64,000 nt of DNA from Saccharum officinarum (taxonomy: Eukaryota > Streptophyta > Magnoliopsida > Poales > Poaceae): positions 68,250,662 to 68,314,661 of the forward strand of contig CM036225.1 in assembly GCA_020631735.1 (NCBI GenBank), read 5' to 3'. Positions within the stretch are counted from its first letter, which is position 1, and each line of letters begins with the position of its first letter. Shown in pieces: positions 53,753 to 64,000 of this stretch. A model generated the notes under the pieces. It was not told the DNA's origin and did not search any database. It worked only from the letters and a program-made list of their open reading frames with translations. Both the position numbers and the translations under genes were made by a program.

Positions 53753-56700
53753 GATTCAACATTAAACATGTCGTATGTGTATTTAAAACAAAGGTTTTGT
53801 TTTATAAAATCAGTTTTTTCAACTTATAGATATATATAGGTTTGTGAAATCTGAATTCTAAATCTAAGTATGCCAGTGGTCAATTTCCTTATGCCCATAT
53901 AAGGATTGTTAGGTGGCTTATATAAGTACTAACTTGGTTTTTTTTTATTTATGCATCTACGCCCAGGCCAAGGTATGTATGTGTGATGACTCTCCCACAC
54001 TATGCTACCCGGTGTGTCAGATTAGAGGTAGCCTTCATATATGAAATAGCCATATATGTTGCTAGTTTACTTTTATGCAACATCGCACCTACGCTCAGGT
54101 AAGTGTGAGTTATGAGAGCATGACCGTACAAACTGCGGTCTAGGGAGAGCTAGTTTTGGTTACTGGATTATTTACATGTTACACACATGTATATATGAAG
54201 GTACTTAATTGTGGGTGGTTGATTATTCGGGTAGTTTTGGTGCTACATGTATATATACGGGGGTATATGTACATGGGAGTACTTAGAATTTTACTTGTCT
54301 TCTTTCATTATGTGCCATATATTGGGGAATTGTTGGGCTGCAATGAAAACTTTTCTGCAGGTACGCTAACCACGAATGCGTAAGTCGAATGTAGCTGTCG
54401 ACTAGCTATATATCGAGAGAGTGCGTGTTATGCCACCGACATAGAACGTGATCGCCACCTTAGGTTGGCAATCTTGTGAGGACGAATAGGACGAAGCATG
54501 CACCTTCATGATTGTTGCCTTATGTATAGCTATGCTCCTCTCACCCTTGTTCTATAGTGTGTAACTTGTGATCAATGTGTTACACTATCTTTCTTGAGTA
54601 AAGTAAAATAAAAATGCCTTGTTCCATGTTGCTTGAGAAAAGTGTGTGCTTAGTTTTGTTAGAAATAATTGTGGTTACATGCTTGAACCTATAGATGCCC
54701 TCTAGTTTAGCCAAGTGGTGGATATGCTGTCATACAAGTTTTTGAAAATGTTTTAGACCTCACTTAAGTAAATTGGATTCTCGTGAATGAATTAAATTGG
54801 TGTTGGTCTAGGGTAACAATGTTTAGAGCCACTAGGATGATATGTTTGTGTGCTCTCTTGTTAAGTAGAACAAAGGCAAACTTTGTTTTGCTTATTAAAC
54901 GTTGGCTGCTAGAGCGGTTTCTGTTGTAGTGATGCTTTTATGATCATAATGGTGTTTTCTGTAGTTATAGAGAATACCAAAGTTGTAGCTAACTTACTTA
55001 TCTAGCTTGTCCAAAAAATTTATGACCCTAGGTCTTATGGTTTAAGAGTTATAAATTTTAGAAGTTTGTTGTCAGAATCTGCTCATGTTCAGAACAAATC
55101 TGAATGTTTGCTTTATTTGACCTGTGTGCATATGGAATCATGTCTTGGAGATAATAGAAGAAGTGTAGTACTTTTTCTAAGCTTTCCAAATTGTCCTATA
55201 GCACCAATTGGGGTGGTCTAAATCTCTACTTATGAGCTTGTAAAGTGGAATGACAGAATCTGTCCAAATCTGGGCAGAGATGTCTTCTTTGTCTTGTCTG
55301 GCCTTGTTAGATATAGAATCATCTTAATATGATAATAATAAAGTTATAGACAACTTAATAAGCTTTACATAAAGTTAAGGCTCAGCCTTGTTGGACCCCT
55401 AGAGCTCCAGTTATGCAATTTTGAAGTTCTTGTCAGTTTTCTGTCCATATTGGTACAGATCTGAAACTTCAGCATGTTTGACCATGCTAACCTATGATTT
55501 AGCTTTTGGTATGAATAACTAATGTGTAGCCATCTTTCTAAGCTTTCTAGAAAGTCTAGGATCACCTTTATGGGATGTCTACAACCTTAGCTATGGTCGA
55601 AACAATTAACTACTATGTTGCTGTCCATGTTCTGTGCCCATGCTAAGTAGCCACCTTAGCTAGCGTTTGTCTTAGGCTAAACTCGTAGTTAGTTCTTGCT
55701 TTAGATGAATGTTTGTTATGGGTGAGCCTGATTCTTAGTAGTGGTTGCTTAAGCTAATTGGATTGGATCTCTCCAATGCTTGACTATGATGTTTGTATGT
55801 ATGCTTGTTAGTTAATTAGTGTCATAGTTGTCACTTCGATTGTCTTCGGTAAGTATACGAGTGTCGAGTAGCTTTATCTTAGAGCAATACTCGAGTTACG
55901 CGAAACGATCTCTTGGCGTCATCCCCAATTAGGTTCTTTTCCTTATGAGCCCAAGTCTGGACCATTAAATATTTGTGTATACCATGATTGTCCTGCAACC
56001 GCACGTGAATACCTTTGTTTAATCTACTAGCCAAGATAGTTTCTCTTCAACTCTTCCTTTTGGCTATAGTTGTTTGATGCCAAGTTGTAAGACCGTTAAC
56101 TGAATCCTTGTTGGACCTTTCGGTTACCTCTCCTAAAGGTTAGCTAGTGTGACGCAATGTATCCATGCTATGGCCTCTAAATCGTGTGCTTGCAAATTCA
56201 TGCATCTACCTTATCAACCCAATCTATGCCATTTGAAATTCCTCATTGGGTGTATGTTCAGTAATGGTGTTATGAGTAGCAACTAATGGTGCCGCGACGA
56301 AACCGAGAGCCTCCTGTGGGTGCACACACAAGGTTGTGCTGCTCGGCACGCGCTGGTATCATGGTTTCTAATCGTAATCCATTGCAGAACAACACTGATG
56401 TGATGTTTACGTGACCTTCTTCCTTGATTGTTTTCCCATATCTTATTGAAAGACCCTTATATTGAACCAAAAGTAGTAAAACTTCCTTCTGAAGTTGCTA
56501 ATAGGATAACCTTTGAAGAACCAGCCACCGACATAAACATTAACATACTACAAGAGGTGGTAGACAAGTGACTCTACTTAGTTGTCAGACTATTGACGAA
56601 CGTCATCTAGTGAGCAACGTATCTCATTTCTGTTGGATAAGAATCGATTGTCACATTACGCAAGTCTTAACCTTTGTATGCATAATGACCATACCATTGA

Positions 56701-58298
56701 GATGAACCATCTCTGGTGAGACTCCGTATCTGCTGACTTCAATGGCAACCATCTGCTTTGTATCAACCGCAATTATTGTGATCAAGAATGAAGATTTGGA
56801 ACTTTTTAGTGTTGAGAGACAACTAATTAGTTACCAATAGGAAGGTTAATCTCCAGCTAGGTAACGACTCTTTGGAAGCTATGAAGGCTATGTCTTACAG
56901 AGCAATAACCAACAAGAAGTTAATCAACTTGCCAATAACTGGAGTGATACTCTGGCGTCCAGAGTCATTGCGACCAAGTCAATTCCATCTTGGACAATCA
57001 CACAGATAGTGCAAGATGTTCTATCAGCTAAGGTGAAGAAGTAGATAAAGTATGTGTTTTGCCTTGCAAAAGTAACCCGCAAGTTCAAAGCGTGTGCATC
57101 CTCGAATTGATATGTAATTTAATAGTCGAGATCTGCTGTTAGATGACCCTTTGAGGTCTCACAGATACTAGTTTACACTCTTTCATTTGCTTTTGCTTTC
57201 TCGTATCCCTAATGTACGAGCAGCCTTGGTTTCTATAAATCAATGTATGCCATCGCGAAACAAAAGCAATTTGAAAAGTGTCAAACAACAGATTTTCCAT
57301 CTTAGAACTGTTATTTGATCCTAAAAAGGAGAAAAGCCTGAGGTGAAAGTTGGCCTGACAAAGTTGTTATGCTGCAAGTCAACTCAACTTACAGTACAAC
57401 TAAGTCACCAAGGAAAATTTTACTCAATCGCTTGGTGGTAGACTACTCCCCGCGGTTAAGTGAATAATTATAACTTTTGTTGTCCTTAAGGCCTCGTTAC
57501 ATCTTTCTTAAGGAATTATTTTCCTAAGATGACATACTTTGGTACCTTATAAATGTTTTTACCCAAGAGGTTGCATCTGATTCAACCCAGATAACTGTTG
57601 TCTTGGATAGAAGAATCTTCTTAGGTAACATTTGATAGAAATACGAAGCCGACAGAGTCAGCCATCACATTCACTAACCCCTCGACAGACTCAAATAATA
57701 CAGTGTTGTCATCAGAGAAAGAGAACTGCACACATGGAACCTCAAGTAGTTTTCCATTAGTTGGTGTCTAAATGAATGAGCATTTACGACCAACATAGAC
57801 CTTGTCTATTGGTTAGTCAGTGTCCTATAGCCTTAGCGTATATTTGTCATCTATGATCTCAACCTTTTGGAAAGTTGTACCCAAGCCATTTTGGTAGAGA
57901 ACTACCTTTCGAGACCGTGTGAACATAGAGTCATTTCAACGAGTATACTTGTGAATATTTCGGTCTAATGTTAAGTTCATATGGCCTATGTTGTTCTCAT
58001 TAGAGAGTCAGATACTTGTGAGTGGTTCACTCATGGACCAAATGATCTCCGTACACTGAGAATGCCGTATGTGCTATCTTGGATTCCTCCCAAAGTAACA
58101 ATGCTTCATGGAAGTCAATGAAGGAAATTCTTCAGACAAATTTTACCATAAAGAGTAGGTATCAGAAAGTGCCTTTGACCAAAGTGTTCACCGACGTTGA
58201 AGCTTTATAGCGAAATGCTATAGCAGATGTTGGGAACTAGGTAACGTGTCTCTCTTCCTTAAAAGATCTTCCATTCCGAATCTCGGGACGCGATTCTT
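53753..58298 (+). other. Non-coding internal domain of element 6
   Basis: No frame above about 75 codons and no gag, protease, RT or integrase motif on either strand. A block at 54355-54380 (ctgcag, then gtacgctaac) resembles the exon-2 start of its own LTR. Between about 54900 and 55640 there are diverged repeats of roughly 185-200 bp that also resemble LTR sequence at 51590-51780. This is the organisation described for LARDs. Confidence 0.75.
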
Positions 58299-58313
58299 TT
58301 AAGGGGGGAGGGC
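58299..58313 (+). other. Polypurine tract of element 6
   Basis: ttaaggggggagggc lies directly before the 3' LTR, preceded by gaatctcgggacgcgatt, the same context as in element 1 (aatctcgggacgagatt). Confidence 0.85.
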
Positions 58314-61300
58314 TGTAACACCCCAGGTGTTGATCACCAATTAGGCAGTGGGTTTAAGCTCAAACACGACAAATTAAGTGGAGATGACAATGTCAAGGTC
58401 AACCTATGGAGATGAGCCTAACCTAAAGTGGATGTTGCATCATTGCTTTACATATAGGTCCCGTTTCAAAGATATATGTTTGGATGGTGTTATTGCCATA
58501 TCTTCATGTGTCTCACCTTGGTACCTATCTATATTGATCCCTGGAAAAGCTTCATAAAGTTGGAATCAAAAAGTCACCTGAAATGATAAGTTAGATGCTT
58601 GTTTGGATTATAACTAAAACCTGCCTTACATCCTATGGGAACTAGTGTTGATCAACATACAAATGCAATATGTGCAACACATCTTGGACACATGTGGAAC
58701 ACCCTAGTGGAACATGTGTAGCATGTATCTTGAAACAAGCACTACAATTATAGTGACTTCTATGTTTCAGTGCATGTGAGGCCTACACTTTTGTGCAACC
58801 TATGCATGGTGTGTATGTTTGGCCTCTACAACACCGTAACTACACTTAGGACACTTAATGGAACAATGTTCATATTGATCATTTTGCCTAATTATGCTTC
58901 TAAGTGATGGTTGACCATGTATGGACCCTGGAACACTTTTATTTGACCGTTTCAAAAGTGTGACCTAGAAGCTTTGCATGACTGTGCACCCTTTGACAAA
59001 GTTGTGAAGAATTTTATAAGGAACAAACTTTGTTTAAGAGTCAAGTCATGAAAATATGTGGAACATACTCAAACAGGGTCCACAAGGCAGTTTTCGGGCT
59101 GATTTCAGCAATTAGACATTTTTAAGCCCTAATTCCGGTGACATCGATGTTGACATCCCGCGTTCTCCAAATTTTGCTAAGCAACTTGAGTTAGTCCAAA
59201 AATAAAAGTTCAAGATTATGTTATGGAGAAGAGAATGCAAAAAGTTGCACTAAGTTTGATCGAGTTTCGACCTCCGAAAGCGAGTTTCCGTGATCGCTGT
59301 TAACATATTGACACTATCATCTTGGAGCTTAATTATCCGCTGTTACAAAGCTCAAATGGCCGGGCACCCTGAATAAGAAATGTAGAGCATTATGCGGGCT
59401 GCAACTTTGCTTTTGGGCCCAAAGTCTAATTCGGACCCGAGCTAGCCCAAAACGGCGTTCGACTTTGCCCACGTCACTGCCCGCCACGTGCTCGTTGATT
59501 TGTCTCCGTGTCAGCCATGCAGCAGCGCGCGCGCCCCATTGCCGCCGCGCGTCTGACCTCCGCGCCACGCGCCGCCCCGCTCCCTGCGCCTCCAAATGCG
59601 AACGCCCGAGCGTCACCACGCATCCCGCACTCGCTCTCGCCCTTCCTGGAGCTCTCCCTCTGCGCACGCACGCCAGAACAGAGCAGCCATGGCCGCGTCC
59701 GCCATGGCCGAGCTCGCCGCCGCCGCATCCTCGCCGCTCCAAGCCCCCACGGTCGCAGCCACGTGCACCACCGCCTTCGCCTCGTCGTGCTGCACCTCGC
59801 GCGCACGCTCACCCAAGCCATCGGCCACTGGAGCACCGCCGCCGGTAAGCTGCCGCCTCCCGCCATCGTCCAGGCCGCCGGCGTGCGTGGCCAGGCCGCG
59901 TCGAGCCACCACGGTGCGAGCCGAGGCCACCGGCGAGTGCGCGAGGGCCTCCCGGTGCTCCGCCGCCGCTCCACCATCGTCGAAGAGCCCCCTACGACCG
60001 TCACCGACGAGCCACAGTGCCTCCTCTGCTTCCTAATCCCGTCAGGGACCTCCTACAAAAATTCAACAAAAGTCAGGGTTCTAACTGCGAAGTCAGTGAC
60101 TCAGATGAATAGTGCCATAAGTACTGATTTGTGATAGTTTTTGCTGATTTTTGAAAATGCCTAGTAAATCACAGAAAATTCGTAAAATAGCAAATAAGGA
60201 CTTTTTGGAATCCTTGTGAAATTATATATGCAGTGGATCTATAATATGGCATGTTTTATTTTAATGTTTTTGATGTAAAAATAGATTTTTCAGATTAGGT
60301 TTTCAATGCTAGTAGCATTTGCCTTTTTCATAACTGAAGTTGTATGGCTCCAAATGAAGTGAAATTTTTGTGGCATGCTACTACTGTGGTATTGGTTGTG
60401 TGGTAAAAATTTCATGAATTTTGGTGGTAGTATGAATGAGTTATTGATTCATCTTGCTCTCACATGAATTCTTGTAATAGCAATTTGTCTTTTTCATAGA
60501 GGTTGATATACTTGGCTAAATGGCTTGAAATTTGGACAGTAGACTTTTGGGAGCATGTGTAGGCCTCTGTAATTTTGGTAGAATTTATTATGCACTTTTG
60601 ATAGGTGTTCATAATTCCACCTAATTATCCAAATAAATTAAGAAAATGTATTAAAAGAACTTATTTAGTAATTGACACTATGTTTTCTGGTGTTCATTAG
60701 TCATGTGTGAAATGTTGGTAAAGTTAGTTTTGTCCAAGTATATGTTTGCAACATAAGTTAATAATTATTCCTTGCAAACAAGGTTTCTGGACAGATCTGG
60801 AAACTTGGTAAAGTTCTTTATGATAATGTGCTTTATTGTGAAACTTGTTTATACAAAAGTTGTAGATAATTTATATATCTAGCTACTGTTAAAATTTGGT
60901 GGCAATTGGCCATATGGTTTAGAAACTACAGCTGTTTAAAGTTAGGGTACAGAATTGCTTGCTCTCTGTCTTGCTAGACCAGTTTCTGTGTTTGTGTAAA
61001 TTCGACATGTGAAACTTTGGAATCATGCTGTGATGATTATAAATGAAATGTAGATAATTTCATAAGCTTTTCATAATGTCTTCTTGCAAGTCATTTGGAG
61101 TTGTAGATCTCCAGTTATGATTAAATTACTCAGCTGTTGGCCTGATGTTCAGAAGGTAGCAATTTCTAGTTCTAGTACTTTGATTAACTTTGTCATGCTT
61201 GGGTATTGAAATGTAACTCATATCTTTGAGGATACTTGAGTGGTACCCTGTAATCTTGTGAGACTTGTTTCTTGATTTATGTGCTTGCCCTCTTCTATGT

Positions 61301-63118
61301 TATGTCTTCTTAAGGATTAAGTTAATTAGCTCTAGGGTTTATGTGAACTTTGGTATGCTTGCTTGATTACTATGTTTATTGCACTTCTATGCATTCATAC
61401 ATATGCATTGTTGCACCTCATTTAGGTACGCTAGCAGAAACGCGTGAAGGATCTAAGGTGGAGCCAAACCCAAAGATAGAGTTGGTGGATCCATCCCGAA
61501 GATCGAAGGACCGGACAAGTGTAGATTGGAAGATGCTCGCCAAGCGAACTCATCTGACATACTCTAACTTGAGTCGGATCCCAGGCAAGCCCCGGAGCAT
61601 TATAAGCCTCCTACCTTTAAAGCAATTAATTCTATATATGTTATAAGTATTGCTGCATTAAGTGATAGGAGTTGGTTGGAAACCCTTGCTGCATTATATC
61701 ATTCCTTGTCCAGATATATGAATCCCTGAATCCTACATAGACTAGGATCGAGTAGATGCTTAGCCCTGCTTTAAGCGGTAGAAGTCAGGTGATTTCCTGT
61801 CACCTGCGAGATGTAGGGATATTCATATATGGCACGATTGGCTATATTTGCTATCGTGGAATGGAACCATGTGTTAATAAAATGAAATGAGACCGGGCGG
61901 GATGACGATAGTGAAGCAACAAGGCATGGAGGTCTTGGGTGTGAATCTATCCCCGTCTGAGTCGTTTAAGGACTGATTCGCTGTACGTCCTTGAGTCATG
62001 TTGAACGCAGTCTAACACTTAGTTGGCCGGATAAGTCGTTCCGACCGCGAAGCCGAGTAATGCGATTCAGGCCGGGAATCGAATGGTAGGTTGCTTCTTG
62101 GAGGAGAGAAAGGATGTGCTTGGGGACATTGGCGTGAGACCAAGGGGGGGTTAGAGTCCCTATCACCTGGCAGAGTGTCGCCCTTGGGGTCGCGACATTA
62201 TTCGGACCCGCGATTCCTGAATCATATGAAAAGGTGGCTTGTGCGACCCTGGCAGGGGCCTGCGCGGTGAGTGTTAGAAATACCCCTCCAGCTGGATAGG
62301 AATTCGATTCGAATCGCCGTCGCTCCCGGTTAGTGAGCACTTGACTTGAGCAGCGGTAACGTAGATTCCATTAAATTGAACAGATGGTTAATTGGATCAC
62401 GATGGAAAGGTTGCCTCAATTTATACCTGCTATGGTTAATATTGTTTGCTCCTAATAAAGTGAGTGCTATAGTACAGGTGCTAATATAGATGACAGGTTA
62501 ATGATAATTTACTCGATGCTTAAGCATTAATGATTAATCATCTATATTAAGCTTTTATGCAAAATGTTGTCAAGCTAGCCCCACTTTATATCAGCCTTGC
62601 ATGATCCTTGGTGTCACTTTATTTCTGGTTTCCGACGGGTAAGTCTAGCTGAGTACTTTGTCGTACTCAGGGTTTTATCCCCACTTGTTGCAGGTTATGA
62701 TGTATCTTGGCGACTGCAAGAGTTGGTTGGCTCCTGCCTTGTGGCAGAGTGTGATCATGGGCATGAACCTTCTTATTTACCTTATCTCTAATGCTTTTGT
62801 TGGAAGTCGACCGTGGTACTGGCATGTATTTGAAATAAGAATAATATTAGTTTCAAATTACTTTGCTTCCGCTACTTTTGAACTTAAGTTGTAATAACTA
62901 TGTTGAACTCCGATGTATATTCAATTACTTGTGAAATGATTGTAACATGTGACTTGTTATGTTGAATCACTACGATCTTGGCTTGTATGTTGGTTGGTTT
63001 GAAATCCCTCGTGATTTCATTGGACTACCGGAGTTATATGGGCTCAAGTGCGAGAATTTGATCATTTCGGTGATTGTTTTTGTACTTGTGCTCTTATAAT
63101 TTGGACGGTTCCGTTACA
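58314..63118 (+). repeat. 3' LTR of element 6 (4805 bp)
   Basis: Nearly identical to 48931-53736. Most differences are transitions. One extra G lies in the G-run near 62145. Confidence 0.95.
59517..62791 (+). CDS. Predicted spliced LTR gene, 3' LTR copy
   Basis: Exons 59517-59844, 61426-61584 and 62694-62791, equivalent to the 5' LTR copy and likewise open. One replacement was noticed (Ala to Thr in exon 1, gcccaag to acccaag). The identity reflects recent insertion and says nothing about selection. Confidence 0.45.
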
Positions 63119-64000
63119 GTAGCTCCCATAGGTCTAGATGGCCTCTAAGTTAAGGCCTTTATCGTGGATCCCATCCCGTAGTGGGTAGAATCGTACATGT
63201 GTCTTGTTGGACCATGGGTGTTGGCACTTCTTAACACATTAGTGAATGCAAGTGATGGCTCATTATCCTTTATGACTAGCTTAATCAACCTTCTCCGGTA
63301 ACGGCACTAAAAATGCTCGTTGGCACTTCTTAACACTATCACCAAGAATGAATGTTTTGACTCCACTCTAGCAACGACACCAAGAAATGCCTTAACAACA
63401 CCTCTAACACCACTTAAGCCATGTTGTCATCCCCAACATGGCACCAGAGGTGTGGTACTAAATATGCAAATGCTCTTTTAAAATTAAATATAAAATCCGC
63501 GAGCACATAGATAATACCGATGTAGCATTTTAATTGGGAGTAATTCAGGTATCGTTATTTATATTTTTACCCATGGGAAGGGAAAGCTAAGGATAATGAG
63601 CAATGAGCATCACTGCATGTGGTAATGGTGAGTGTAACCATGTCATTGTCTATCTCCTCATACAGGGTAAGTGTCACAAGATAAATATATATAAATGAAT
63701 AATGAATGATAACTGATAAACACTTAGCCACATAATAAATAATAAGCATCTCAATAGAATACTCTAAGTCTATAGTCACTAACATGGAATTAGGACGAAC
63801 TACAAGGATAAATCCTATATTATTCTAACTATAAAGTCTAGCATACAGTGATTAGTGCAATTATATTTAGCAATCATGGCGGGACAAGGTTACATCTATG
63901 CATAGGGATATTACGAAGGAAGATGAAGAACATAGCAATCACTTCCCTTTAATAATTATGTTCTACCAGCCCTATACTCTGGAGGAGGACTACCAAGGAC
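63119..64000. other. Right target flank of element 6, unassigned
   Basis: Starts with the GTAGC duplication. AT-rich, without a coding signature. A 17-bp direct repeat ttggcacttcttaacac occurs at 63221 and 63320, and the segment has the look of an old repeat, but no family was recognised. Confidence 0.4.

Larger units (their letters stand above)
48931..63118 (+). mobile_element. Element 6: LARD-like non-autonomous LTR retrotransposon, complete, TSD GTAGC
   Basis: LTRs 48931-53736 and 58314-63118 (4.8 kb each), Met-type PBS, a 4.6-kb internal region without gag or pol, and a polypurine tract. Identical target duplications GTAGC at 48926-48930 and 63119-63123. The LTRs differ by about 17 substitutions and one 1-bp indel, roughly 0.35 percent, so insertion was recent. 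It must have been mobilised in trans, plausibly by a chromovirus-like element sharing its PBS and PPT type. Confidence 0.95.

Noticed and set aside
50127..60134. Conservation of the 208-codon frame in both LTRs of element 6 as proof of coding
   Set aside because: The LTRs are nearly identical because the insertion is recent, so this identity carries no information on selection.
63221..63336. 17-bp direct repeat right of element 6 as LTR or TSD
   Set aside because: Too short and too close, without TG/CA ends; probably part of an old unassigned repeat.

Overview
This is a plant nuclear window, almost certainly from a grass (Poaceae, probably Panicoideae). It is a nest of LTR retrotransposons with one recognisable host gene. 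The evidence is several Ty3/gypsy families with giant 4-4.8 kb LTRs beginning TGTAACACC, a Tat-lineage element with dual RNase H and an antisense gene, a SIRE-type copia element, a tRNA-derived SINE, and a split thionin-like gene. There is one 100-N assembly gap (37807-37906). No CRISPR array, rRNA or tRNA gene was seen.

Left block (1-15798). Element 2 is a minus-strand gypsy/chromovirus-like element: 5' LTR 13002-15798, initiator-Met PBS, an extra ORF upstream of gag, then gag-PR-RT. It was hit twice by one LTR family (family A). A solo LTR (8450-12416, TSD TCGTT) splits the extra ORF. Element 1 (only its integrase/chromodomain end and 3' LTR, 1-4866, lie in the window) splits the RT. The extra ORF begins with a histone-H3-tail-like sequence followed by a SUMO-interaction-like acidic motif.

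Host gene block (15799-37806). A tandem duplication, a SINE and a MITE-like element lie downstream of a minus-strand thionin-like gene (exons at 16747-17305). The gene is cut by a 19.4-kb insertion and continues at 36747-36817. The insertion is element 3 (minus strand, 17306-36746, RT deleted). Inside its gag sits element 4 (plus strand, 21909-34253, TSD GAGCA), a Tat/Grande-like element. Element 4 has decayed gag-pol, an array of about ten 78-82-bp repeats, and an antisense multi-exon gene with its own poly(A) signal.

Right block (37907-64000). The 3' part of a family-B LTR is inserted in a SIRE-type copia element whose remaining RT/RNase H frame is fully open. That copia element is itself inserted in another copia-type LTR. 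Next come an inverted truncated LTR and element 6 (48931-63118, TSD GTAGC). Element 6 is a LARD-like non-autonomous element with two 4.8-kb LTRs differing at about 17 substitutions and one indel, and a 4.6-kb internal domain without recognisable coding sequence.

Most unusual observation: the giant LTRs appear to carry their own small spliced gene. It has a GC-rich first exon ending at a splice donor, an acidic second exon ending at a GC or GT donor, and a short third exon after a TTGTTGCAG-type acceptor. Phases agree across the introns. Between two family-A copies the third exon differs mostly at synonymous third positions, as expected of a once-constrained protein.
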